Assembly (NCBI RefSeq): GCF_011075055.1
Contig: NC_058141.1
Coordinates: forward strand, 15,509,639-15,573,638
Reading direction: 5' to 3'
DNA from: Mangifera indica
Lineage: Eukaryota > Streptophyta > Magnoliopsida > Sapindales > Anacardiaceae
DNA length: 64,000 nucleotides
In this document: positions 41,358-54,752 of the stretch, in pieces
Layout of the letters: each line of letters starts with the position of its first letter
How positions within the stretch are numbered: the stretch's first letter is position 1
The notes under the pieces: model-generated
The model's input: only the letters and a program-made list of their open reading frames with translations
Told to the model about the DNA's origin: nothing
Database searches by the model: none
Program-made: the position numbers and the translations under genes

Positions 41358-44300
41358 TTAAAAACTCTCTGATGAATCAATCTGACTCCATAGCATCTCC
41401 GCATAAGCATTCTCCTCCTCCTTTTCCTCTGCAACATAATCAGTAGTTGCTTCTACTTCATCTTCTTCGTCTTGGATCTCCTGCATCATTCCTTCTCCAG
41501 CTGCAACTTCAGCAAGATTTGATCTTTGTTCATCGGTAAGTTCAGCTAAGGCATCCCTCATGGCTTTACCAGTGGCTGGCCTATCTGTAGGCGTGTATCT
41601 AGGAGCAGGCACAACAAATGGCAACACAACATCATCCATGTTACCTCTATCCTTGGTCTCTGTTGGGGGAAAAACAAATATAATCCCGAGTTCATAATTA
41701 CAGATGTGAAGCCTCAAATTTGAGGATGTGTTAGTTTTCTCAGGTCCATTAGCTTTCATGACAGATGGGCTGGAAATGCGTCTTCCCCAAGCAGCCGCGC
41801 TGAAATTATGTGATCCACAGTAAACCCAACCAAAGGAAGATGCACCTGTCCTAGACTGAAAGCTTCTACGTGCCACCTGTCCCCAGAGTCATCAAACTCA
41901 ATAGTGTTTTTATAGGTTTTTTTCCTTTGTAACAGTAACTTCAATTTTTCGTTCTTTCAAGAAAAACTTCTAACCATTCAAATACAGTAAGTCTCTTACT
42001 TTGACATGCATTGGATGTCCAACCCGATCATAAGGGTAAGGAATTGCATCATGAAGAATGTTTACAGCTTTTAGTCTCTGCCATGTTTTCTGTGTAAAGA
42101 ACATATAAGTTGGAGAATCAGAATATACTTCTTGTATGGCCGATGAAACAAATGAATATGAGAAAAGAAGCATTTGAGAGGGTGCCTTTTTAATTCATTA
42201 TGTAAATATTGAAGAGAACATAATTACCAGGGGTTTATCACTAAAATCACTATGAGCTGATTGAAGACCATCATACCTCTGAGAAGCAAAGAATTCGCTT
42301 TGAGGGCAAGATTCCGTCACATGCATTCTTCACTCTTTCAATAGTCGGAAAAAGTATTTTAATAGATGGGCTATTCAATTCTTGGCTTGCACTCCAGCAG
42401 CCCCACTTTAAAAAGAATATTTAAATTACTTTTTTGAAACAATCATTTTCAACCTCCTATGCATATGTGTGTGTGTGTGTGTGTGTGTGTATGCAAATCT
42501 AAAGGGTAACCTCTGGATCAGACTCTTCAGAGTCAAAGAATCTCAATGATTTTTTTCCAGCAGCTGCTGCAAATGCAGCTAGAAACGGAGCATTGACTGA
42601 AGACCCAACTGATGATGAACCTTAACAAAATAAATGGTGTCAAGTATAAACATTTTGAAATAGTAAATAGTTTGGATAGCACAAATTACTCACCATAAAT
42701 AAAATCAGATTCTTGAATCTCAGGCCACCGGTACTGACCTAAAACCTTGTAAAAACAAATAATTAAAAGTAAGTACCCAATTTTCCAACAATTAATGCTT
42801 TTCCTTTTTATAAGAAAATAATGTGGTCTTATTAAAATACAGCATTTAGGATCAGTTCTCTTTCCTACTAAAACTAAGCAAAATGTCAGGGCAGCTTTTT
42901 TTTTTTTCTATACCAATGAATTCCAACTATTACATTTATTACAGCCAGGCCTGTTTGTACTTCTCATATAGCAGGTCCTACATTGTATTACAACTCTGAT
43001 GACAGATCCCTTCAGTTCTATTTGAAGTTGATATGGCTATTTATTACCCTATTAGCCAAGGTCAACACTAGCTTAAGCTTTGGATTGGCTCCTTTATCAA
43101 AGTAAACTCCAGGCTGAAGAAACTAGAAAAATAATTCTTCTTTTCAATTAATCCTATGTCTTGCAAAATTTTGGAACACACTTTCAGTCAATATTCTTGC
43201 ATCCAATAATTTCAAATCCAGGATAAAGTCATGTTGTTTCATAAAAACAATTTGCAAGAAAACATTTTCCATGGAATTATGTCACAAAAGATGGACATTG
43301 AATAGCAATGCAATCTGCATGAAGCTTTAAAAAAAAAAAAAAAACTCCACAGAGACATTCTATCAATACATGCATCAAATACATGTTTCCTATTATAAAC
43401 ACAAGCATTAGTTAGAAAGGATAGAGTGACTCACATATTGCAATCATCACCATTATGCCTAAATATATGCAGTTGAACTATGGAAACACGTAACTCTTCC
43501 AAACTACAGTACAATACCTCTTGCAGTCTCCAGATTCCTCTACATCTCTGAATTGAAGCAATGAGAGAGCTTAATGCAACAACATGTTGAGGTTGCATCA
43601 TCTTTGACATATCTGAAAAGTGAGGCCCCTGCACAGCCAATCAACATTTGCATACTTTAGGCCCATTTCATATGAAAATGCAATCATTGATAGCTGAGCT
43701 AAATCATGTTTCCAGGCAAATATATTGAATAAATGGCAGAAATACCCTGCCTGTAAAACATGTAGCATCAGTTGTACTTTTTTGTTGATTTCTCCTAAAG
43801 CAGCAGCGAGGACATTGTCAATGGAGACAAATCCAGAGAATTTTATAAATCCAGCATCCCACAAGGGAGAAACCCACTTCGAGATATTTCTAGGCAAAAA
43901 GCCAAGTTGAACACAGTCTGGAGCAAGGAATGAAACAAAAGATTATTTGTACAACCAACAGCATGAAAAAATCACAACCACCACAATGCTTGCAGACCTT
44001 CAATGAAGTTAAAAACAACAATGGAAGAGCATATACTAAAAAAAACCAACCCTTCTTTGAAACTTGAATGAGTAATTTACCTTAATAAGAAGGATGAGAG
44101 ACAATAGAGTGAAAAGAAGCAACATAAGAATACCTTAATACAACCCATGGAGTGCTTGAAACAATATCCAATGTGTGCTACCACACAAATAGGTGGACAA
44201 ATATTCTATATATGGAAGAAAAGTGATGAAATCTTAGATGCGTAAAATTTACCTCCCTCAGAAGATTTATCGGGGTTGGGAACAAGAACCATGACAGCAT

Positions 44301-47300
44301 TAACATCTGCAGGTCCATTGGTGTTTCGTCTTAAAAAAATCTCCAATGTCCCAAAAGCATTGGCACAAGATTTGCCAAGAAAAGATGCGAGTTTCTTAAT
44401 TTGCAGACCATTAGAGTCTGCTGCATTGTGAAAAAGGTGGCTTAAACCAACCACAGATGCTTCAACTGAACCAAGAAACTTTACACTTGATGACCCTGAT
44501 GCAGTATGATTGACCTGAAAGAAATTAAATGTGTAGAGTGAGACTCCCCTATAGCTAGGACCTTCACACACACAACCCTAAGGCCAAGCTTAAAATGCCT
44601 CTGGGAAAAAGAAAGATGATGGACATAATTTAAATAAAAAAAAAATGCCAGACAAAAGATGCCAAGGGTGAAAAAGTTTATTTCAACCTATGGAAGATCT
44701 GGATTTGGAGGGTAAAACACAATTAAAATGATCAAATAAAGATATAGATCTATGCATTTGTGTATCTTTGTGTGTGCATGCATGGTCTATTTAAGGATTA
44801 CAGTAAAACAATCAGCTATTAAAAAACATGAACATTCTTAGATACAGACACAGACACGACTGGTTGGGAAACTCACAGGTTTAAAATATGGGAATTCTGG
44901 CACAGTGGGCTTTCCACAAGAATAAATTCCAGGCACTGAAGCAATTAAATGTCCTGTTGCCTCACCAAAGTCATATTTTGTCAGGTCCAAAATCCAATGG
45001 GCTTGACTGGGAACATCAACCACAAGAGATGCCATAAAGCTGGCCAGCTGAGCAGCAAAATCAAATCTTGAATCCTGATTAATTTCTTCAACAGTAGGTT
45101 GAATAAAAAGAGATAAATAATCAGGTTCACTCCTGCGAGGGAAATCTTGCCACCATATTGTATTAGTTACATTGTTCCACTGCAAATGTCATACAAACTG
45201 ATGAGAAATCATACAAAGTAATTGTAAAATCAGTTACTAACAATTGGTACAGCTATATGAATAATTCATGAACATTAACATAAAATGCAAGAGCACAGCA
45301 ATAAAAGAGAGTTTAGAGTAATCAGAAGAGCTTTCCTTCAAACTTGGACACAAAAGATCACTCCCGTTAGAGTTTCAAGTGCATTGCAAACAGATTACAT
45401 AAAGGTAAATATCCATGCAATATAAGCAGATACCATAAGTACTCCAAAAAAATCACATTATCAAACTCCAGTATGAGAGCCCCGGTTCTTGAACAGCACC
45501 ACCAACACAAAAGGTTTCATGAACAAAAGCCAGAAAGCAGAAACATTTGCGAACTCAGGTGAGCAATGCACGACCTGAATTCTTGTATTGCTTTGCTTGG
45601 AACACATGCAGAAAACAAAAATCCTATCAGTTGAAAGGGAGTCCTCCAATCTCTCCCACAGGTTTATGTATATACATTAAAAGTCTACATGTTCTAGCAT
45701 AACAACTTTTTACCTACCAAATTACGGTGAAACTCTAACACTATTGTCAAAGTACATATTATGTAAGCACCATATAAAACGTGAAAAACATAACATTAAA
45801 GTAAGTTTTCACCTGCTTTGCCACTAAGTTAGCAGAAGTAATGATGATACGAATACTGTCCTCTCTCTGCAAAACAAACAATTTTGGATGATGACAAGCA
45901 ATGCCTTGTTTCTTCCGGTTTTCACCAAAAGCTATAGCCTCTGGAAATGGAGGAAACCTATCATAATAATGGTTATTTCACAAACATGTTGATCAAATTT
46001 GAAACAACATAAATCAATCACATAAACTAGTTTTAATCTTTTAAAAAAATCAAAATGTGAAAACTTTACTTACACTAAAACTAAGTTCGGAAAATCTGGG
46101 TAAGGCACTGAGGTTCTTTTGTCAGCACTTGAACTCCAACATCTCTCAGTGTTGTGACATGCAACTGTCACTGGCAAATGGCAAGGAATCTCACAATATG
46201 ATAAAAACCTAGCAAGATAACTATCTTAGACTTAAAATAGAAAATCAACTCAAATAGAAGCACTTAAATAGGGTGCAAATACAACTAGACAAAAATATAA
46301 TCATCAAGGGAAACCATGTGATGCACTGTGCTAATCAGACTAATTATACATCTAGTTTCCCCAAATATTTTCAGCAATGGACAATAAATATCCTGAAAGC
46401 GAAAAAATAATAATGGAAAGATAAAAGCAACTTTACCATAAAATGTCACTGGTAAATGTAGCAATAAATAGTTGTGAGATACTTTCCACAGGATAAAGAA
46501 GCTCTGGTAGGGAAACAACATTGCAAGTGGATGAAGTCTGGTCCATAAATTCAAGACGGTTCAAGTAAAATTTCTTCCCAGGAGGCAAACAAGTCTTGCC
46601 TGATTTCCTGCTCAAACCATCAAATTGAAGAGCATTACCTGTTGCTCCAGGATTCAATAACTTAGCCTTGGAAGAATTATTAGCGGCAAGAGTATTCTTG
46701 CAAGCAATTCCAATATTGTCTCTACGACATAAATTGACACTGTGATTACAAGGATCCATGCGACTATGATATGGCTCCATTGCCACTACTTCTTTGTCAT
46801 GAAATGTTGCTGACTGCACCACAGTGATTGCTTTATCAGAAGGTATTTGTTCTTGCCTAGGAACAAGTTTAATCCTGTTCACCTCTAAGTCACCAAGAAC
46901 TGGAACTTTACCAATATTACTTAGCACCAGCCCTGGACTAGTACTACAACCATAAGTACCTTCCATTTGTGAATCAGAAACAGCGAACTGCCAAGTGCAG
47001 GACATGGGATCATCACCACTCAATATATTTCTACAATGACTCAAAAGAAAGTTTGCTCTCCCAATAAGATCACTGCATTTGAATCTTAAAAAATCACATT
47101 CCAAGTTCCCGGCATCACTTGTCTGTAAAGCAAAAACCCTCTTGTTCCTCTTCCCACTAGATACAGAACCTTGGGAGTACCCTGAACAGGTCATTGTCCC
47201 AAACGCATCATTGTTTGGCCGAAAAACAACTTCTTCCTTAAAAACAATCCCTAAAATTACAAACCCAATTCGAATCCCAGACCTACACAAACCTTCATTC

Positions 47301-47818
47301 CCACAAACAAGCAAAACCTCATCACCAGCATTCAATTCTCTAACCATCCCCCTTTTAACCCTAACACCATTAACAAACACCCCATTTAACGAAACCCTAA
47401 CCCTAGAAAAAGCCCCAATCTCCGCCTTCTCTTCCGATAATTCATCAGAATTAAGTAACCTTCTTTTCCTAAATTCATTAACAACACAAGTAAAATGGGG
47501 CAATAAAAATGTTCCATCAAGAATATAAATCTTGCGTTCAACACTATCAAACAAAATTTGGCAGTGTTGCCTACTGACAAAGCGGCTATTGAACGTGAAG
47601 TCGCAATTGCGGCTGGTTCGACCGATGGTGTACGGCAGGTCCGGTTTGAGTGAGAATGAGTGGATAGGTGAGTGTGTGACTGACGAAATCAAAGGAAGAT
47701 AAAAACTCTGAAGGGTAAGGAGTGCTGTTTTGGCAACAATTCTTGATCGTTTGCTAGGTGGATAATTCTCCTCATGACTGTAGCTGTTCAACAATAATAA
47801 ATCTGAAGAAGCGTTCAT
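41358..47818 (-). CDS. FHA domain-tyrosyl-DNA phosphodiesterase fusion (TDP1-beta-like)
   Basis: Nuclear protein with an N-terminal FHA phosphothreonine-binding domain and a C-terminal tyrosyl-DNA phosphodiesterase 1 domain, which hydrolyses topoisomerase-DNA adducts. The large first exon (46437-47818) holds the FHA core: YTIGRTSRNCDF, SRFVSRQHCQI and SLNGVFVNGVRV. Later exons spell the TDP1 domain: HHPKLFVLQREDSIRIIITSANLV (first HxK...N motif, about 45840-45900), WWQDFPRR, then HPMHVKV at about 42000-42030 and GSHNFSAAAWG in the last exon (41358-41876), the second HxK...N motif. Both catalytic His-Lys pairs are present. The tail is acidic (EEDEVEATTDYVAEEKEEE). The size (roughly 1,000 residues over at least a dozen exons) fits plant TDP1-beta. 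Internal exon borders were not all fixed. Confidence 0.9.
42465..42491. repeat. (GT)n microsatellite
   Basis: About 13 GT units inside an intron of the FHA-TDP1 gene. Confidence 0.95.
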
Positions 47819-48642
47819 AACAAAAATTAAAAAAAAAAAAAGAATTGAAAGAATTGGAAGAAAAAATGGTGACTTCCAGTTTCAGTGGTTATGAATTTCC
47901 CTCCGAATTTCTTATTTAAATGGCAACCGCAGCGGATAGGGTGTTGTAGTTATAAGGCCCATTGAATATCTAGACTCAGGCCCTAAAAACAATTTACTAT
48001 ATAATATATATAAGTGCACCTTCACCTTGACCTTCCTTCCTATTTGGCTCAAGCAGAAGCAACCAGACCGCCCAAATCTGTTGCCAGCTAAACGCATGGA
48101 TGGAAAATATTGATCTTCTTTCTTATGTCCAAAGTCAACAGTGGGAACTTCACTTCCCCAACCGCCATTACTCGGAAATCAAGATCAATTATCCACATAA
48201 ATTTAGTCAATCATTATTATGTATTTTTTTTTATTTGTTAATGAAGACCCACAACTTCAATTTATTTTATTACGCTAATTAATCAAGTCCCCATTTACAA
48301 ATTCACAGATTCCTGTGAATTCTAAAACACATCACTTTAATTACACTTTCTCATAGTCTTACAAGAACAAATAAAAAAAGTGGGTCTAACTAATCATGCA
48401 CGTGGAACTGAAGAGAGCTTCATATGGGTTTCTTATTCTTTTGCTTCATGACGTATTTAAATGACAAAATAAAACCATGGTTGCAGCTCTCACTCAGCCC
48501 ATCGATTTCTCTCCCACTAGCCACTCTTATAAATCCTATGTGATCAAACCACGCGCCAACACTTATCAGAGCCACACCACAAGATCTATAGGTTCATTTA
48601 GTACTTATCAGCTGGTATATTGGGGGAGCTATCACCACCCGG
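47819..48642. other. Divergent promoter region, FHA-TDP1 (-) and RBOH (+)
   Basis: 824 bp between two divergent start codons. An open frame at 48477-48707 (plus) overlaps the RBOH start in another frame. It could be an upstream ORF or leader sequence, and I do not count it as a gene. Confidence 0.5.
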
Positions 48643-51600
48643 ATGCAGAATATGGGAACAGACGATCCAAGAGTCACGTTTCCGGATTACGATCATCACC
48701 ATTCTGATACTGAAGTTGTGGGCAATGAAAAGATACCATACAGCGGCCCACTCAGCGGACCTCTAAACAAAAGGGCCGCTAGAAAAACTGCCAGGTTCAA
48801 CATTTCTGACTCAGCTTCATCGCATGATGAGCCTTACGTTGAGATCACTCTCGATGTACGAGACGATGGCCTGGCTGTTCACAGTGTTAAAAATGCTAAT
48901 GGTGCTGATAACGATGAGGATCCTCAGCTAACGTTACTTGCTAAAGGTTTGGAGAAAAGATCCTCTTCTTTTGGTTCTTCAATGGTGAGAAATGCTTCTG
49001 CCAGAATTAGACAGGTGTCTCATGAGCTTAAGCGTTTGACTTCGTTTTCAAAGAAGCCTCCTCCTCGCTTTGATAGGGCCAAGTCTGCGGCATCTCTTGC
49101 TCTCAGAGGACTTAAATTTATAAGTAAGACTGATGGTGGAGCTGGTTGGGCTGCTGTTGAGAGCGATTTGATGAGATTACTGCTTCTACTGACGGGCTTC
49201 TTCCTCGTGCACAATTTGGAGAATGCATTGGTACAAACACAACTCAGTAATTTACAGTATTTTTTTTTTTTTTTTTAGAAAGATTTGTTATTTTGGGTTG
49301 ATGTTAAAATTTTATGGCATGGCAGGAATGAAGGACTCAGAGGAGTTCGCCGGGGAGTTGTTTGATTCCCTTGCTCGTAGATACAACATTATAGGTGGTT
49401 CGATCACCAAGGGCCAGCTTCGAGAGTTTTGGGATCAGATCTGTGACCAGAGTTTCGACTCCAGGCTTAAAACTTTCTTTGACATGTAAATGTTTTTTTC
49501 TCTTCGTTCTTACCTTGTGTATGTAAAAATGTGTTTTTTCTTTTTGGTGATTGTGAGCTTAATGAATCAAACTTTGAATGAAATGCAGGGTTGATAAAGA
49601 TGCTGATGGAAGAATCACAGAAGAGGAAGTCCGAGAGGTATGGCTTTGACCTCAAAGAACGTGAAAGCTTAAATAATCCATAGATGCATATGCATTAAAG
49701 CAGAAGTTGATTTCTTATGCTCCTTTATGAATAGTTTGAATCTAATTAATAAACTAGAAACAATCTCTTGCAGATTATCAGCCTCAGTGCTTCTGCAAAT
49801 AAACTCTCGAATATCCAAAAGCAAGCAGAGGAATATGCAGCTTTGATCATGGAAGAACTAGATCCCGATCATCTAGGATACATCATGGTAATAGAAAACA
49901 AGAACTTATAAAATTAATCTCAAAGAATGTAAAAGGTGGAATTTTGACGTTTAGACTCTCATATGGTTGCAAATTTTATATTTCAGATCGATAGTCTGGA
50001 AATGCTTCTGTTGGAAGCACCAAATCAGACTGTTAAAGCTGGAGGGGAGAGTAGAAACCTGAGTCAGATGCTGAGCCAGAAGCTAAAGCCTACAAATTTT
50101 GACAACCCAGTGACAAGATGGTGGCATAGCACCAAGTACTTCTTGCTGGATAATTGGCAAAGAGTTTGGGTATTGGCACTGTGGATTGGAGTAATGGCAG
50201 GTCTATTCGCATACAAGTATATTCAATATCGAAATAGAGCTGCATATGAAGTAATGGGACATTGTGTATGCATGGCCAAGGGCGCAGCCGAGACTCTAAA
50301 GTTAAACATGGCTCTAATTTTGCTACCTGTTTGCCGAAACACCATCACATGGCTCAGGAACAAGACCAAATTAGGAGTTGTTGTTCCATTTGATGATAAC
50401 CTTAATTTTCACAAGGTAATGTCAAGTCAAAGCCATTGAAAGATTCAAAAGCTGAAGCAAAGTAAATAGCAAATGTTTTTCCTTTCAGGTGATAGCATTG
50501 GGGATTGCATGTGGAGTTGGTATACATGCAATTTATCATTTAGCATGTGATTTTCCTCGTCTGCTTCACGCAAGTGAAGAGAAGTATGAGTTAATGGAGC
50601 AATATTTTGGGGATCAGCCTAAAAGCTACTGGCATTTTGTGAAGTCAGTGGAAGGAATAACTGGGATTGTGATGGTAGTATTAATGGCAATAGCTTTCAC
50701 TCTTGCTGCCCCATGGTTCCGGCGCAATAAGCTCAAACTCCCCGAGCCCCTCAAGAAACTTACAGGCTTCAATGCCTTTTGGTATTCCCATCACTTGTTT
50801 GTCATCGTCTACACTTTGCTCATTGTTCATGGATATTATCTGTATTTGACTCACAAATGGTACAAGAAAACGGTTAGTTTCATTCTAACCGTAATTTCTC
50901 ACCATCTTTACACTACTTTCTTTCGTTAATTTGGTTGATTTTAAAGCCTGAATCAATCATCTTTTTTCTAATAGACCTGGATGTACCTGGCCATTCCGAT
51001 CATCCTTTATGCCTGTGAGAGATTAATTAGGGCACTCAGGTCTAGCATCAAGCCTGTTACAATAGAAAAGGTATTAAAAAAAAAAAAACATGATTTGAAT
51101 GCGTATGCACACATGGGTTGCAGTACTGATATATTCTTGTGTTGCAGGTGGCCATTTATCCTGGAAATGTTCTGGCACTTCACATGTCAAAGCCACATGG
51201 ATTCAGATACAAGAGTGGCCAGTACATGTTTGTCAATTGTGCTGCTGTGTCGCCCTTTGAATGGTAAGCAATGACAAAAATCTCGTAATTATAGTTTCAA
51301 TAAAATTTGGGTTTGAGACCTAAAAGTGTCATTTTAAGAATAAAATCTTGAATTTTTTTTACAATAATTGCAAAATTAATTACTAATTTAAAGTTTTATT
51401 GTGATTAATTTGGTTTAAAAATATAACCCAACTCTTTCTCTTTATGAAAAAGAAAATCTAGTAATTATAATCTTCACAGCCAACTTGAAGTTTTGATTCT
51501 TATATTGTTACTGCTTGGTTTGTTGACATCCAGTGGTGAATTCACATGTCTACAGGCACCCATTTTCCATAACTTCAGCCCCTGGAGATGACTACTTGAG

Positions 51601-52695
51601 TGTCCACATTCGAACTCTGGGGGACTGGACAGGACAACTCAGAACAGTATTCTCTGAGGTAACTCATTTCTTAATTAGTTCATGGGTAATTAATTTATCA
51701 GTTGTTGAATTTTATGCTATATATATATATATAAAAGGTGTGTCGGCCACCTCCTAATGGAAAAAGTGGACTTCTGAGAGCAGATTGCATGCAAGGAAGT
51801 GACAATCCCAAGTAAGTCTTTTTCTGTTTATGTACTTTTAATCTTTATCAGAATTGAATTGGGATAAAAATAAAGCATACTGTGCATCATCTTAATGAGA
51901 TTCCATGTGGGAAGAAGTGATGAAACCAGAGGCCTATCTAGCAGTAGTTCATGGAGATAATGTGACCAGAAAGAATGAGGTCAGGTTCTAGATAAAGTGA
52001 AAATCACTGTTATTGAGATACAGGGAAGCTCTCACAATTAAACCACCCACTGTGGAAAAGTTGCATTTATTTATTTGCTTTGCATTTAGAGCAAGGGATG
52101 TGTGATTTCTATCAAAATCAATTTTAACCAATTTTTTTCTTTTTGGGTAAATATTATTTTGTTAAATAGAGAACAAATTTTGTTAAAACTTTACTGAGAA
52201 AGTTCACACATGTGATCTTGTCACTGTTATTCTCCCATTCCTCCAATAATTGTTGTTGTTTGAGAGGTGATCGGCCAACCACCTTTGTCCTTCTTGAAAA
52301 GAACGTTAATGTCCGGGATTTGTCATAATTTGATGGCCTTGTCTTGTTATGGTACCATATGCATTCTTCATTACTAATTAATCTAATCTTAAACAGAATA
52401 TTAAAATAATAATAATATAAATAGTATTATCTTTTTGAAAACAAAGCATACTCAAATTTAATTCAACATGTGGGCGCCTTGGATACTTCCAAATTGTCGT
52501 TGGTTGTTAATCACTCTTAATAATTGAGCAAAATCTTTGAAATTTATTAAATTACAATAATTTCAAAGATTATAATGATGTTCTTTCTATAATATAGATG
52601 TGACAAAACTTATTATAAAATACATGTTCATGATTCTATCTATTATTTAAGATTTTTTTTTAACAGATTTTATTTGTTGAATAAGACTATCTCTT

Positions 52696-52775
<80 letters not shown>

Positions 52776-53708
52776 TTATTTATTTATTATTTATCAAACT
52801 ATTTTATTTTTCATAATTAATTTCAAAATTAACAATCTAAATCATCCAACAGTTTCCCAAGAGTGCTGATCGACGGTCCATATGGAGCACCAGCACAAGA
52901 CTACAAGAAATATGAGGTGGTTTTACTGGTTGGACTAGGAATTGGAGCAACCCCAATGATAAGTATTGTGAAGGACATAGTAAGCAACATGAGGGCCATG
53001 GAAGAGGAAGAGATTGCTTTAGAAAAAGGAGATACGACTACTCCTAGTGCTCTACAACAAAGGAGAAGAGAACAGTTCAAGACAAGGAGAGCATACTTTT
53101 ATTGGGTCACAAGAGAGCAAGGATCGTTCGATTGGTTCAAAGGTGTGATGAATGAAGTGGCTGAATTGGACCATAATAATGTGATTGAACTTCATAATTA
53201 TTGTACTAGTGTTTATGAAGAAGGCGATGCTCGCTCTGCTCTCATTTGTATGCTTCAATCCATAAATCATGCTAAGAATGGTGTTGACATTGTCTCCGGT
53301 ACCAAGGTCAAGTCCCATTTCGCCAAGCCTAATTGGCGCAACGTCTACAAACGTGTTGCTCTCTATCACCCCGACTCCAGAGTTGGTAAGTCCACTGCCT
53401 TTCTTTAAACATTCAAGACATAATGAATAAAATAAAATCACTTCTTCTAACATAACCTCACTCCCTAAAACATAATTTTGAGTTTTTTTTTTTTTAAATT
53501 GATTTTGACGACAATTTTATGCAATGTCTATGTCATAAATTTGCATAATTTTTACAATGTAGGATTTGAATATTTATGGTGTATTTTATAAAATACAGGG
53601 GTGTTTTATTGCGGGGCACCTGCACTAACACAAGAGCTCCGCCAGCTGGCGTTGGATTTCTCTCACAGGACCACCACCAAATTTGACTTCCACAAAGAAA
53701 ATTTTTAA
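48643..53708 (+). CDS. RBOH: Respiratory burst oxidase (NADPH oxidase, RBOH), with a frameshift in exon 1
   Basis: Plasma-membrane NADPH oxidase that makes superoxide in the apoplast. From the start at 48643 ([15 protein letters not shown]), the N-terminal regulatory region includes [20 protein letters not shown]. Two EF-hand segments follow; the clearest loop is [12 protein letters not shown]. Then come the haem-binding transmembrane core ([33 protein letters not shown]), the FAD motif [24 protein letters not shown]-binding [11 protein letters not shown] and [15 protein letters not shown], and the C-terminus FDFHKENF at 53708. In exon 1 (48643-49230) the frame changes near 49160-49165: before it the protein reads GWAAVE, after it the family-like [23 protein letters not shown] continues in the +1 frame and splices correctly into exon 2 at 49326. 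One base appears to be missing. All other exons look intact. The paralogue is not certain; it resembles the RBOHA/C/D group. Confidence 0.9.
52701..52770. repeat. Compound (TC)n(TA)n microsatellite
   Basis: About 20 TC units (52701-52740) followed directly by about 15 TA units, in the long RBOH intron just upstream of the exon that starts near 52853. Confidence 0.97.
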
Positions 53709-54752
53709 TTTCAAATGGAAGTGAACCAACGAAAGGTCCAAGTGCCCACCAGACAAAGACAAATTCTCCTCATTTCCTCCATTATTATTATCCCACTCTC
53801 TCTCACTCAGAGATTCTGGCCTCGCCTCTAGCCTATAGCCTATGTTCATATAATCTAAAATCATATTACCGTGTCTTGCTACAATGAATTTTTAATTGAT
53901 TTTGCTTTCAAATTACTAATAAATAAATAGTGAGATATAATGCAGACAAAAGATGGTGGGTTGGTTGAGTTGGGTACAACCCACCGCAAGACTCGGCGTT
54001 TTGATTAAGAAATGGTCGTGGCTAATGTCATGCTGACTTACGTCTAGTGCAACTAGTTCTGATCCATTCTGGCAGGCAAAATGTACACTGACAATCATAA
54101 ATTTTGGAATTGTTAGCTGAACCACAAGCACTCTGAAACGTAGTAACGAATTGAATAATTAGTTTGTTGTTATTTGACATCTAATAAATCACACAGAAAA
54201 TTATGCGGTAAGATATATCTGTTAGGAATTTTTTTTGTCTGATAAATACTACCCATTCAAATTTTGATAGGCACATTATGAGATAATGTGGTAAGTTTTG
54301 AATTAGATTAAAAGTGTACGACTTTTTCTCTTGATAGTTTATATATAACAAGCTTGTCTTTGAGCAAAGCTAGTCAAAACTTTCCCTTAGAGCAAAATAA
54401 AAGTTGTGGTCTTTGACAGATACTAATTAGGAAAACTCAGAGCCTTAGACCTTGTTGTTTCTAGGTTAAACAGGCTTTAACATAGTTAATAGGCAGTAAT
54501 ACAGGCCAACAAGTTTATGAAATATGGAACACAATGAAACCCAACTGTGGTGAATTATCTTCTTGTAATTTTGTTTCAGCATTCACTAGAACATTATTTC
54601 ATATTAACACCATTGCCCATATGGTTTCTGTGTGTTGACACTACAAGACTGAAAGAACAGAGAGAAATAGTCAATAGGAAGAGAAGTAACCACACTGACC
54701 TCATGGAACTTCTGTACAAGTGATCCCATCTTGTGCGAAAAACAGACTTTTT
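53709..54752. other. Convergent intergenic region
   Basis: The 3' flanks of RBOH (+) and of the M1AP-like gene (-). No gene, RNA or transposon end was recognised. Confidence 0.5.

Noticed and set aside
47079..47528. 149-residue plus-strand frame
   Set aside because: Complement of the FHA exon; the minus-strand reading carries the conserved domain.
48477..48707. 76-residue plus-strand frame upstream of RBOH
   Set aside because: Overlaps the RBOH start in another frame and lacks protein features; at most an upstream ORF.
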